A stretch of 64,000 nucleotides of DNA from Clostridium scatologenes. GTDB lineage: Bacteria; Bacillota; Clostridia; Clostridiales; Clostridiaceae. The translations under genes and the position numbers were made by a program. The DNA is taken from contig NZ_CP009933.1 in the NCBI RefSeq assembly GCF_000968375.1, positions 3,534,001 through 3,598,000 of the forward strand. The letters run 5' to 3'. The notes below the pieces were generated by a model. It saw only the letters and a list, made by a program, of their open reading frames with translations, searched no databases and was not told the origin of the DNA. Shown in pieces: positions 43,140-51,635 of the stretch (positions are counted from its first letter, which is position 1; every line of letters starts with the position of its first letter).

Positions 43140-43182
43140 ATGACATTTAACTTTAAATTAGAATTCATAATAATAGAATCTA
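43140..43182. repeat. Repeat R4, copy 9
   Basis: TTTAACTTTAAATTAGAATT plus the same downstream flank (AATAGAATCTAAATTCAAAA) as after the first ACT gene. Confidence 0.5.
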
Positions 43183-43195
43183 AATTCAAAACTTA

Positions 43196-43492
43196 TCAAC
43201 TTATTTTATATTCATTATTTTCAAGAACGTTTATTGCCTTCTCGAAATTTTCTTTTTTAGTAAATATGTAATCTGTATTATAAGTTGATACTGTAAATAT
43301 TCCAATCTTATTTTCCGCTAATAATGTAGCTATTTTTGATAAAATCCCAATAAGAGAAAAATCTAATATACCTTGTATCCTGAATCCTTTCCAGCCATTA
43401 TCACATTCAACTGTATTTTCAGGCACTAATTTTGTACTACACACTAATGATAATTCTTCGTCCGTCTTACCAATAAGACACATCCCTTTCAA
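43196..43492 (-). pseudogene. ACT-domain gene copy, 5'-truncated
   Basis: From residue 8 on it matches the ACT protein at 21060 (GKTDEELSLVCSTKLVPEN onward) with a few substitutions. The first 31 codons of the intact copy are missing: a deletion joins the R2-containing upstream region directly to codon 32. A new in-frame ATG exists, but the first beta-strand and its RBS are gone. It may still yield a 98-residue fragment. Confidence 0.75.
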
Positions 43493-43597
43493 ATTACTAT
43501 TTTATTTTTTACTAAATTATAACATAATTTACAAATACAAAACTTTACTTTACTACAAATAAAAAAAGTATATCTATCTTAAATTCTCAATAGCAAC
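43490..43597 (-). repeat. Repeat R2, copy 4
   Basis: Extended -10 TATGTTATAAT kept; hairpin arm degenerate (AAAAAGTATATCTATC). It ends at the truncated ACT frame. Confidence 0.65.
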
Positions 43598-43603
43598 TAT
43601 ATG

Positions 43604-44068
43604 TTAATCTATTAATAAACCTTTGGAACTTTCAAATAGCTCCATTGTTTTTTGATAAATATGCATATCTCCATTAGGTAAATATTCTTCAAAATCATTA
43701 ACAAATTCTAATACTGCAGAATTAATAACTTTCTTTCTTGCAATATCAATGAGTATTTTTAATATACTTGGAATATGAAAAAACACGGCACACATATTTG
43801 AATATTGAAAATCATCTGACCAATCTATTTTTATATGTTGTAATATTTTTTCAACATTTGTTTCTATCCAATCATTTGGAATCTGCCATAATAATCCTCG
43901 AGATGAACCCACCCAAATATCATTATCAGTGCTAAAACAGTTTTCCCATAAATACGCAGTCAGTAAAATTGCTTTTTCGTATGGGATACTCTTTATATTA
44001 TTTAATTTCTTGATGCTTCCAGGATAAATATCTTCCAAATCTTTTTTTATTTTATCATGAATCCACAT
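43604..44068 (-). CDS. Hypothetical protein
   Basis: 154 residues, helical, with aromatic-rich segments (ILLTAYLWENCFSTDNDIWV, GLLWQIPNDWIETNVEKIL, IKIDWSDDFQYSNMCAVFFH). No signal or membrane segment and no motif I recognise. ATG 44068 follows GGGGTGAGG closely; a GTG at 44077 is possible. Its promoter is probably that of R2 at 44136-44250. Confidence 0.6.
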   Translation of the reverse strand: MWIHDKIKKDLEDIYPGSIKKLNNIKSIPYEKAILLTAYLWENCFSTDNDIWVGSSRGLLWQIPNDWIETNVEKILQHIKIDWSDDFQYSNMCAVFFHIPSILKILIDIARKKVINSAVLEFVNDFEEYLPNGDMHIYQKTMELFESSKGLLID

Positions 44069-44135
44069 AAACCTCACCCCAACATTGAATACATAATCTT
44101 TGAAGCTTTCTATGTAAACAGTTTATCAAGTCAAC

Positions 44136-44250
44136 AAATTTACTATTTATCTTTTAGTAAATTATAACACAGTTAAAAATACCAAACTTTACTTTATTAC
44201 AAATAAAAAAAGTGTATCCATACTTAAATTCTCAATAGATACACTTTATC
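44136..44250 (-). repeat. Repeat R2, copy 5
   Basis: Complete unit: AAAGTGTATCCAT...AGATACACTTT hairpin terminating the sigma-factor transcript, then TGTTATAAT (variant TGTGTTATAAT) as promoter for the 43604 gene. Confidence 0.75.
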
Positions 44251-44260
44251 TTTACCACTA

Positions 44261-44800
44261 TTACAAGCTTAAATATTTTCTCAATTTTCTAAGTGCTTCT
44301 CTTCTCACCTTAATAGCCCTCCTGTAATTTATACCACAGTCAGCTGCAGCTTTCCTTAAAGTAGTGCCTTTAATATATACACTTTCAATAATACTTTTCT
44401 CCATACCCTGAAGCTTGTACAAAGCTTCTTTAAGTTTTGCTGATTCCTCATATGCAATAACTTCATCTTCAAGAGTAAAATCATAAGCCTCCATATTAAT
44501 AGCATTTTCATCTTGAATTTCTCTATAGTGTTTTATCTGTCCTTTTAAAAGTGCCTTAAAATTATTTATAACTGCATTTGTGCAGTATGTAGTAAAAGAG
44601 CCTCTTCCAGTATTATAAAGACGTACTGATTTTATTATAGAAAGATATCCATGCTGGACTAAATCCTCAAGGTCATAAGATGGTACGCTGTACTTAGATG
44701 CTTGCTTAATTACAAAATACTTAAACTTTCCTATGATTTCATCCACTGCAGCTCTGTCTCCACTCTTAGCTTTTTTTACAAGTTCCTCTATGATAAACAC
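44261..44800 (-). CDS. UviA/BotR-like RNA polymerase sigma factor
   Basis: 179 residues. Region 2 is at about 20-85 (DLEDLVQHGYLSIIKSVRLY, GRGSFTTYCTNAVINNFKAL) and region 4 at about 125-178 (LQGMEKSIIESVYIKGTTLR, CGINYRRAIKVRREAL as recognition helix). Small sigma factors of this kind (UviA, TcdR, BotR, TetR group) switch on toxin or bacteriocin genes in clostridia. It is last in a DUF1659-DUF2922-YvrJ operon. The apparent GTG start overlaps GGGGG. Confidence 0.85.
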   Translation of the reverse strand: MFIIEELVKKAKSGDRAAVDEIIGKFKYFVIKQASKYSVPSYDLEDLVQHGYLSIIKSVRLYNTGRGSFTTYCTNAVINNFKALLKGQIKHYREIQDENAINMEAYDFTLEDEVIAYEESAKLKEALYKLQGMEKSIIESVYIKGTTLRKAAADCGINYRRAIKVRREALRKLRKYLSL

Positions 44801-44805
44801 CCCCT

Positions 44806-44961
44806 TTATTTACTATTCTTCTTAACATCATTAATAACATTAGAAAGATTATTGATACTCTGAGTAAGTATTTCCATCTTACCTTCAATTCTCACTAGAA
44901 GGTATATAGATACTGCAATAGGGAACCCCACATTTCCAATCAAATTTACCAAATCTCCCAA
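44806..44961 (-). CDS. YvrJ-family small membrane protein
   Basis: About 51 residues from TTG 44961, chosen for GGAGG eight bases upstream. LVNLIGNVGFPIAVSIYLLV is the single membrane segment and family signature; RIEGKMEILTQSINNLSNVI is an amphipathic helix. YvrJ resembles holin-like UviB/BhlA in layout; its role is not established. It ends five bases before the sigma-factor start, indicating translational coupling. Confidence 0.85.
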   Translation of the reverse strand: MGDLVNLIGNVGFPIAVSIYLLVRIEGKMEILTQSINNLSNVINDVKKNSK

Positions 44962-45108
44962 AACTATTACCTCCATATTCTTTAATATACAATGGACAAT
45001 CAATGCTGATTTTCATTACAAAAATCAACATCAATTGTCCATCTACAACAGCAAACTTTAAGTATATAAAATAACCTGCTGATTAGTTATTTTTATGAAT
45101 AACCATAA

Positions 45109-47287
45109 CTATTTAACTGATAAACTAGTGCTATTTCTATCAATTATATGTGCTGAATTTATTGATTTTAAATCTCCACCTGATGAGAAAAATATATTCT
45201 TAGCTATTATTACCGTTGCATAAACTCTATAAATGCATATAAAAACCTTATATAACTTTATAAATTTCACTTATGTTATTCATTACTAAATAACCTTTCC
45301 TATTCACAGAGTTCTATTTTGAATAATTTCTCATTCTACTTTAGTTTGGTGTAACTCTCCCAGGACTTAAATTCTCCCACAACGCAGGATACACATAGTA
45401 TAATTTTTCAAAATCACCATTTATACTATTTTGTAATTACCAAGATTTATTGAAGCATTTTTATCTCTATCCATTTCTAATCCACAGATATCACATACAT
45501 ACATTCTATCTTTAAGTTTTAAATCTTTTTTAACATTTCCACAACAAGAGCAGGTTTTACTACTAGGGTAAAATTTATCTACTTGGACAAACTCTACTCC
45601 ATTAAACTTACATTTGTATTGCATTTGCCTAATAAATTCAAAAAAACCTTGTTCTTGTATAGCTTTTGATAAATGTTTGTTTTTTAACATACCACTAATA
45701 TTTAAATCTTCCATCACAACTCTATAAGGTCTTAGTTTTATTATCATATTAGTAGTTTGGTGTATGTGATTAGCTCTAATATTATTGAGCTTTCTGTATA
45801 CAAGTTTGATAACTTTTTCTAGCTTAATAATATTATTGGTTTTATTATATTTACTATCTTGTCTATTTGCTTCATATTTTCTTGATACTTGTTTTTGCAA
45901 TCTTTTTAATCTCTTTTTCAGTTTCCTAACCTTAGTACATTTATTAATGTTTTTAATAGGCTTATCTATACAATTTACTACAGCTAGATTAGAAACTCCT
46001 AAATCAATCCCAATAGATAAATCTTTATTAAGCTCAACTTGATTTTCGTTATGCTCAAATCCTAATGTTAGATACCAGTACTTGCCATCAAAATGACATC
46101 TTGGATTATTATAATTAGGTAAAATAGGTATATCATAATTTGTTTTACATTTTACTTTACCTATTTTTTCAATATAGACTATATCTTCTTTAAAGTATAG
46201 TCTATCATATCTAACATAAAAAGATTTTCTAGATTTTCTTTTAGTCTTAAACCTAGGGTATTTAGCTAATCCTTTAAAAAAGTTCTTATAAGCATTGTTT
46301 AAATCCTCAAAAGCCTGTGCTGTAATTTGACCACTAACTTCTTTTAACCATTTATAATTTTCTTGATTCTTGATAGTATTGTTAAATTCTTTTTTTATTT
46401 TAGCTTTTGAAGGTTCTAAGCTTTGCTTATATAACTCCTCCCATCTAGCTCTGCCCCAATTATAAGCAAATCTCATTACACCACAAGATTTAAACATTAA
46501 TATTTCTTGTCCCTTGCTTGGAAATAATCTTATCTTTATTGCCTTTATCATCATTTCTCACCTCTCTTTCCATAATTTTATTATAACCATATAATAAAAT
46601 CATATGAGATGATTAATTATGATTTTAAAAGATTGCATTTATTCTCTTTAAAAGAGTGTTGTTTTATAAAGTTATATAAAGTTTTCAAAGAACATTTATA
46701 AAGTTTATTGTATTTACCATAGAACGCTACTCTATGATGCCATTTCGCTTGCGCTAGTAGCCTCGACCTTTCGGATACGAGCGTAGACTATATCATTACC
46801 TTTTATACTGAACTAGTACAAATTAGGTATCCTCCACTTCCACTACCAATAGCTTGTAGTGTACTTCCTTTACGAAATAGTCGTTGAACTTTACTCTATT
46901 CGAGTCTTAGCTGCTGATTATCCATTGTTTTAACACTTAGGATTTAACCCTATGCCATCTTAACTATTTTTTCTGCTTTCGCAACCTTCACGGTTAGGCT
47001 TATTTCATCCTTACGTTGTAGTTAGTTAAGCTTTAGGAACTTCCAGCAATTCAAAGGATTTTGGTATCCTTGTTGGATACACTCCACACTCTTTACGAAT
47101 GCGGGAGGCTTAGTTATAAAAAACTTCTAAAGTTTTTTAGACTTTATGAAAGTTTCTGTAACTGTTTAGTTACCCCCATAGCAGCTTTAACCTCGGCATC
47201 TGTTAAATCTTCCTTTACATTATTTACAGTTATAGAAGCTTTCTTCCCTTCATCAGTTAAAAAACTCATTGATAATGATTTTGCCAT
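45109..47287 (-). CDS. DUF2922 gene split by an IStron
   Basis: Exon 1 (47287 to about 47172) encodes MAKSLSMSFLTDEGKKASIT through EDLTDAEVKAAMGV. Exon 2 (about 45213 to 45109) encodes IIAKNIFFSSGGDLKSINSA and HIIDRNSTSLSVK and stop. Joining them at the shared GGTA gives AAMGVIIAKN, an uninterrupted DUF2922 protein of about 73 residues, the normal length. Without splicing the frame reads KQLQKLS and stops. DUF2922 function is unknown; it travels with DUF1659 and YvrJ. RBS GGAGGGG. Confidence 0.85.
45212..45420 (-). ncRNA. Candidate omega-RNA and right end of the IStron
   Basis: The 200 bases after the tnpB stop have GTTGTGGGAGAATTTAAGTC and CTGGGAGAGTTACACC, then AT-rich arms up to exon 2. 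TnpB guide RNAs come from this position, and their guide is the sequence just past the right end, here the DUF2922 exon 2. The call rests on position only. Confidence 0.55.
45421..46551 (-). CDS. tnpB: IS200/IS605-family TnpB endonuclease
   Basis: 376 residues. The OrfB N-terminal domain (IKAIKIRLFPSKGQEILMFK, FAYNWGRARWEELY) precedes a RuvC-like nuclease whose acidic residues are all visible: D in SIGIDLGVSNLAVV (about 183), E in VVMEDLNISGM (about 286), and D in DRDKNASINLGNY. The zinc ribbon CSCCGNVKK and CDICGLEMDRD lies between the last two. It looks catalytically intact. TnpB uses an omega-RNA to cut the empty donor site, promoting retention of the element. A second ATG one codon upstream is equivalent. 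Confidence 0.93.
   Translation of the reverse strand: MIKAIKIRLFPSKGQEILMFKSCGVMRFAYNWGRARWEELYKQSLEPSKAKIKKEFNNTIKNQENYKWLKEVSGQITAQAFEDLNNAYKNFFKGLAKYPRFKTKRKSRKSFYVRYDRLYFKEDIVYIEKIGKVKCKTNYDIPILPNYNNPRCHFDGKYWYLTLGFEHNENQVELNKDLSIGIDLGVSNLAVVNCIDKPIKNINKCTKVRKLKKRLKRLQKQVSRKYEANRQDSKYNKTNNIIKLEKVIKLVYRKLNNIRANHIHQTTNMIIKLRPYRVVMEDLNISGMLKNKHLSKAIQEQGFFEFIRQMQYKCKFNGVEFVQVDKFYPSSKTCSCCGNVKKDLKLKDRMYVCDICGLEMDRDKNASINLGNYKIV
46600..47171 (-). ncRNA. Group I intron ribozyme of the IStron
   Basis: The minus strand shows the conserved core: CAGCAGCTAAG (46916-46906), P7 5' strand GTTCAACGACTA (46889-46878) and ATGATATAGTC (46806-46796) as the P7 3' strand. A GCCTCC at 47109-47104 can pair with the exon end GGGGGT, ending in the canonical U-G wobble, as P1. 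GAGCGTAGACTAT-like and CGAAAGGTCG hairpins follow as P9. These features are those of self-splicing group I introns. Confidence 0.85.
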
Positions 47288-47331
47288 TTAAACATCCCCT
47301 CCTTTTAATTTTTAATTGCAGCATTTGATTT

Positions 47332-47556
47332 TTAAGTGTTTGTTATTCCGTTTTGATCAACTCTTATAAGCTCATCTAAAGTTTTGCCAATAAGAATTTC
47401 AATTGATTTTGCCACATCAAGAACATCCTGATCCACTGCTGAAGTCTTAACCTTTGAAAAATTTAGTTTCTTAATTTTGTCCTTTCCATTTTTGTCTGTT
47501 CCATCTTTGTATTTAAGAACCATTGAACTTTCAAGCTTTGTTGATTTTGCAGCCAT
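47332..47556 (-). CDS. DUF1659 domain protein
   Basis: 74 residues from ATG 47556 with AGGGG eight bases upstream. The pattern MAAKSTKLESSMVLKYKDG with QDVLDVAKSIEILIGKTLDE is that of DUF1659, a short strand-strand-helix protein. It always tends to precede DUF2922 and YvrJ in clostridia and bacilli. Function unknown. First gene of the operon ending in the sigma factor. Confidence 0.88.
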   Translation of the reverse strand: MAAKSTKLESSMVLKYKDGTDKNGKDKIKKLNFSKVKTSAVDQDVLDVAKSIEILIGKTLDELIRVDQNGITNT

Positions 47557-47783
47557 ATATATCAACCCCTTTCACTTAATATATATACTCTACTTGGAAA
47601 AATGGTCATGCCTAAAAATAATATTTTTCAAAACTATTAGAAAAGTTATATACTCAACTTTTACACATATAAAACTTTGATTTAATAATATTTATCACTA
47701 AAATAATTTAGGACCTATGATTAAAATTATAGATTTCTTCTTTGATAACTATGTTTAATTCATATAATTTTTGAATTACGTAC

Positions 47784-47826
47784 AAAAAAATATCGCAAAT
47801 TCATTATGAATAGTGCGATATTTAAA
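47784..47826. repeat. Repeat R1-like hairpin, copy 7
   Basis: AAATATCGCAAATTCATTAT and GAATAGTGCGATATTT form a stem of the R1 type with a different arm sequence. It lies in the 330-base gap between the VOC gene and the DUF1659 operon, which holds no gene. Confidence 0.5.
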
Positions 47827-47894
47827 CCTATTATTAATTCTTTGTATACTAATAAATATTTATATCTTTTAAATCTTACAAATTGAAGTTTAAT

Positions 47895-48371
47895 TTACTT
47901 TGTATGTGCTTGAACAAATTTTACAGGAACATCCATTCTTTTTGCTATTTCTTCTACAGTAAGTCCACTATCCAAAAAACGCTTACATACGACTTTCATA
48001 TTTTCACCAACTTCAATGATATGCTTATCTAAATCATAGAAGCGAACCACCCTCTGTCCCCATTTATGTTCATAAACATGATGTACATATTCAATATAAT
48101 TGAATGAATTTAATTTATTAATAAAGCTGTCAAAGTTATCTTCTTCAAAATAAAGTTCTGATTCATTTCCATTAAATCTAATTTCATTGTCATTTTTCTG
48201 AATAAAATCCTTCCAGCTTTCTTTTGTTTGCAGAGCAACACCACCTGTTAAAGTAACATTAGCTCCAAAATCCATAATAACCCTTAATCCTAAAACATCT
48301 TTATAGAATGTTTTTGCTTTTTCCATATCGGTTACAACTAACATAGGATTCTTAAATTTCATATATTTCAT
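47895..48371 (-). CDS. VOC-family (glyoxalase/bleomycin-resistance-like) protein
   Basis: 158 residues. One VOC module (PMLVVTDMEKAKTFYKDVLG, ALQTKESWKDF, ESELYFEEDNFDSFINKLNS, GQRVVRFYDLDKHIIEVGEN) is followed by a C-terminal helix-turn-helix-like tail (SGLTVEEIAKRMDVPVKFVQ). Metal ligand candidates are the H/E residues in the last strand. The reaction is not predictable. Probably transcribed from the partial R2 at 48385. Confidence 0.85.
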   Translation of the reverse strand: MKYMKFKNPMLVVTDMEKAKTFYKDVLGLRVIMDFGANVTLTGGVALQTKESWKDFIQKNDNEIRFNGNESELYFEEDNFDSFINKLNSFNYIEYVHHVYEHKWGQRVVRFYDLDKHIIEVGENMKVVCKRFLDSGLTVEEIAKRMDVPVKFVQAHTK

Positions 48372-48384
48372 CCTTTCAAATTTG

Positions 48385-48425
48385 ATTTATTTTTTAATAA
48401 ATTATAACATATTTTACAAATATCA
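48385..48425 (-). repeat. Repeat R2, copy 6 (promoter half)
   Basis: TATGTTATAAT with GATATTTGTAAA upstream, immediately before the VOC gene. The hairpin half is missing. Confidence 0.55.
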
Positions 48426-48623
48426 CACTATTCAATTTTCAAAATCCGAAAGCTGAGTTATACATTTTTTGCACTAAAAAAACCTCAAGAGTTTTATCTC
48501 TCAAGGCTGTTTTTCTCTATTTATAACTTTCTACAGTTTAGATTATAACATTGTTTTTACGATACATTCAATGGACACCCTTAGTCTTTCTTCTAACCGT
48601 TGCCTTACACACTTTAAGCCATT

Positions 48624-49250
48624 TTATTGAATTGAGTTCATAAGCTTAAAGAAATATTTTGACTCTTGGGTTTTATAAAGATTGTACCAAGAATCTAGGG
48701 TTTCCGGTAAGAATACATCTAGAATTTTCAATATATGAAAAGCAAATTCAAGGGGAGCTATTCCAGAGGCAGTAATCAACCTTCCATCAGTTACTGCACA
48801 TTCCTGCTTATAATACTTTTCTCCCTCATAGCTTGGGCAGACCATTTTAAGATACCCCAGGTCATTGCTTGTATGAACTCGTTTATCCAATACTCCCCCC
48901 ATAGCAAGTCCTATTGTAGCACCACAAATTGCTCCTACAACAATACCTTCCTCTAAATATTTTTCAGCCATTCTTATAATGGGAGCATGAATTGCCTCTG
49001 TCCATGTATTCCCACCAGGTAGAATCAAAGCAGCAGCATCATGAGCATTACACTCCTTAAGTTCAATTTCTGGCAATACTTTCAGGCCTCCCATTGTAGT
49101 AATAGGGGTCTTAGTAATTCCTACAGTTACTACTTTTTGCGGCATTAATCCCTTTTTGTAGTACCTTCCTGAATTGATTTCAGCACTTAAATAACCTATT
49201 TCCCAGTCTGCCATTGTATCAAATACATAAAGATATACTATATTCTTCAT
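48624..49250 (-). CDS. DJ-1/PfpI-family (type 1 glutamine amidotransferase-like) protein
   Basis: 208 residues. The nucleophile elbow is VGAICGATIGLAMGG (Cys near 106) with a downstream histidine (VHTSNDLGYL) and the upstream acidic motif LILPGGNTWTEA. The family includes deglycase-like, chaperone-like and regulatory proteins. No attached DNA-binding domain. The WYL regulator at 49351 lies directly upstream in the same direction and may control it. Confidence 0.88.
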   Translation of the reverse strand: MKNIVYLYVFDTMADWEIGYLSAEINSGRYYKKGLMPQKVVTVGITKTPITTMGGLKVLPEIELKECNAHDAAALILPGGNTWTEAIHAPIIRMAEKYLEEGIVVGAICGATIGLAMGGVLDKRVHTSNDLGYLKMVCPSYEGEKYYKQECAVTDGRLITASGIAPLEFAFHILKILDVFLPETLDSWYNLYKTQESKYFFKLMNSIQ

Positions 49251-49350
49251 TTTCTATTCCTCCGCATTCATTTCATTGTTGCTATTTATTAAAGGATGGT
49301 CTCAAACTCCATCTGGATCTATTATATATTATCTTCACTGACAAACTCGG

Positions 49351-50313
49351 TCAGTGAAGATAATAATCCATCAAATCTTTAAGAATTGCTGCCATAGCAT
49401 CTTTAAAACTATCTGGTTCAATCACCTTTATTGATTTACCATATGGAAGTAGAATATGAGGAACATAGGTAAGGATTGAGTTTTCATCCATTAAAAAATT
49501 AGCCCTGCATTCAGTTCGTTCTATCAGATGATATCCTAAAAACCAATGTGCACAAAGGTCATTCAATGCTTCTGATTTGCCCTCAATTACTAAAGTGCAA
49601 AGGCCTACTTTGCTTTCCACATTAGATAATAAGTTTTTTGTAAAAAACTCACGTGCCGAAAAAGCTTCAGGACGCTTAAATGAATTTTTAGTGATTATAA
49701 TATTTACTATTCTATCTACCCTAAAGCTGCGAATTTCATTCCTAAGATGGCAAAATGCAATAGAATACCATTTATCATTCCAGTAAAGCATCCCATAGGG
49801 GTCAACAACCCTGCGCTTAGGATGTCCTTCATAACCTGTACAGTATTCAATTTCCACAGAGCATTCATTAGCAACAGCCTGCTCAATTATCATTAATATA
49901 GGTTTCACAGCTGGATCGCAAATACGACTCACTACTTCAAATCCCACTAAATGACGATTGAGAACTTTTTCTTGTTCTTGATTGGAGAACATCTTTAACT
50001 TTGATGTTGCTCTATTTAGTGCTTCTATAAAAGGATATCCTGCTTCCATTGCAAAAGTGGCAGCATGCAAAAGTGATTTTTTCTCTTCAAGGTCAAAAAA
50101 CAGAGGTGTTCGGATAAAATTGTTAAGCAAACTATATCCGCCGTTATGACCAGGCTCCGATATTATTGGTACTCCACTAACACACAATGCATCCATATAA
50201 CGATAAACTGACCTTATGTTTATTTCTAACCTTTCAGATATTTGCTTTGCAGTTATTTTTGCACCTGAATTCAACATCCATAAAATTGCTAGCATATTAT
50301 CATTTTTTGACAT
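49351..50313 (-). CDS. YafY-type WYL-domain transcriptional regulator
   Basis: 320 residues. The N-terminal helix-turn-helix (ITAKQISERLEINIRSVYRY, GGYSLLNNF) is followed by a WYL domain (about 140-235; VVDPYGMLYWNDKWYSIAFC, RSFRVDRI) and the WCX tail. ATG 50313 is chosen for the GGGA upstream; GTG 50325 is an alternative. It may regulate the DJ-1-like gene 100 bases downstream. Confidence 0.88.
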   Translation of the reverse strand: MSKNDNMLAILWMLNSGAKITAKQISERLEINIRSVYRYMDALCVSGVPIISEPGHNGGYSLLNNFIRTPLFFDLEEKKSLLHAATFAMEAGYPFIEALNRATSKLKMFSNQEQEKVLNRHLVGFEVVSRICDPAVKPILMIIEQAVANECSVEIEYCTGYEGHPKRRVVDPYGMLYWNDKWYSIAFCHLRNEIRSFRVDRIVNIIITKNSFKRPEAFSAREFFTKNLLSNVESKVGLCTLVIEGKSEALNDLCAHWFLGYHLIERTECRANFLMDENSILTYVPHILLPYGKSIKVIEPDSFKDAMAAILKDLMDYYLH

Positions 50314-50376
50314 AATGCGTCCCACTTCCCTAGATTTTTAATAATATCATTTACATTGAAATGTGACATAAAATAT

Positions 50377-51306
50377 TTAATCACTTAATGCTCTCACAAC
50401 TATATCTGCAACTAATTTAAGTTTTGTTTTGTCTACAATTGAAACTTTATCTTCTGGTCCATTTATGTTTAAATTTTTATCATAACTTTGTCCTATGCAT
50501 AATGATGGTATTCCACATTTATCAAATTCAACATAATCACTTATTTCACGATTCATTTTTTTTATAATTATATCTTTGTTTTTAGAATCATTCTTTAATA
50601 ATTCTGTAGCAAAATTAGATTTACCATCTACTGTAAAAATGTATGGATTATCATGATTTTTCTGTGCTATTGAGTCCATGTTTATATTGGCTTTTATATC
50701 TTTTTTATCATTATCTGATAACTGACTTAAGTAATATCTCGAACCAATAGATGCAAATTCTTCACCTCCAAAGAAAATAAATCGTAATTCATAATCATTG
50801 GATACCTTATTTAATAGTCTAGCTATCTCCATAACTACAGCAACTCCAGAAGCATTGTCGTTTGCTCCTATAGAATCTTTTGCACAATCGTAATGAGCAC
50901 TAACGATAATTGTACCTTTATTCTGCTTTGAGGTACTTCTTTTAGTTGCAATTAAATTCTGACTTTCTTCTATTTTTTCTTCCCCTTTATCATCATGATA
51001 TTTATAAGGAACCATTTGAACTTGAGTTTCATATCCATAAGATTCTATTTGCTTTTTTAGAACTTCACAAGCTTTTTTCTCACCAGCTGAACCAAATTTT
51101 CTATTAGTAGTACATATTGAATTAATAGTATCCATCATAATTTTTTCATCAGATAGACTTATTTGCTTATTGTTATTAATTGATACCTCTTTCTTGTTAT
51201 GATAAGAAGGACTGCATCCTGTGCAAAATTGAGAAAGTATTAATAAATATAATACTATTAATATATATATTTTTGTATACCTTTTTTTTAATATTTTCTT
51301 AATCAT
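50377..51306 (-). CDS. M28-family zinc peptidase, lipoprotein
   Basis: 309 residues. A signal sequence (about 1-30) ends in the lipobox-like FCTGC, so the protein should be anchored outside the membrane. M28 metal ligands are visible: SAHYDCAKDS (His), GANDNASG (Asp), FFGGEEFASIGS (Glu-Glu) and a late NMDS. Family members are aminopeptidases. A second M28 lipoprotein lies at 51636; both are minus strand, separated by an R1 repeat. Confidence 0.9.
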   Translation of the reverse strand: MIKKILKKRYTKIYILIVLYLLILSQFCTGCSPSYHNKKEVSINNNKQISLSDEKIMMDTINSICTTNRKFGSAGEKKACEVLKKQIESYGYETQVQMVPYKYHDDKGEEKIEESQNLIATKRSTSKQNKGTIIVSAHYDCAKDSIGANDNASGVAVVMEIARLLNKVSNDYELRFIFFGGEEFASIGSRYYLSQLSDNDKKDIKANINMDSIAQKNHDNPYIFTVDGKSNFATELLKNDSKNKDIIIKKMNREISDYVEFDKCGIPSLCIGQSYDKNLNINGPEDKVSIVDKTKLKLVADIVVRALSD

Positions 51307-51492
51307 TTATTTCCCCCTAATAGTACGTAATATAGTATAATTTTAAATTACACATTGGTAATTATACCATATTTTTCATATCGATACATTGAGACAAATC
51401 AAAATGAATAGAAATAAAATTATTTAGAACCTACAATTTAAATTATAGATTTCTTCTTTATAACTATGTTTAATTCATATAATCTTTGAAAT

Positions 51493-51577
51493 GCGACGCA
51501 AAAACACCGTAAAATTCAACTTTGAATAATACAGTGTTTAGATAAATTGTTCGTTTTTTCAGTTGTTACGCTAAATA
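51493..51577. repeat. Repeat R1, copy 8
   Basis: AAAAACACCG and ACAGTGTTT hairpin plus the TTGTTCGTTTTTTCAGTTGT tail, between the two M28 genes. The remainder of the 51307-51635 gap has no gene. Confidence 0.65.
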
Positions 51578-51635
51578 TAAAAAATACATCTCTTGTCATA
51601 TTATCATTTTTAAATGATTCTGCTTATTATCTACT

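Larger units (their letters stand above)
45212..47172 (-). mobile_element. IStron (group I intron plus IS605-type tnpB)
   Basis: About 1.96 kb inserted in the DUF2922 gene, close to the size of CdISt1 of C. difficile. Its 5' 600 bases have the group I intron core, then tnpB in the same direction, then a structured tail. Both ends carry GGTAA (47174-47170 and 45214-45210), so the exact ends cannot be fixed by eye. No tnpA is present, so it would depend on a TnpA elsewhere for movement. Confidence 0.88.

Noticed and set aside
20226..43182. A true integron with attC sites
   Set aside because: No IntI-type integrase, no attI and no RYYYAAC/GTTRRRY core sites were seen at R4; the cassette-like look remains only an analogy.
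47061..47291. 76-codon plus-strand frame opposite the DUF2922 exon 1 and intron start
   Set aside because: It is antisense to the DUF2922 start and the ribozyme; the minus strand has the RBS and the family match.
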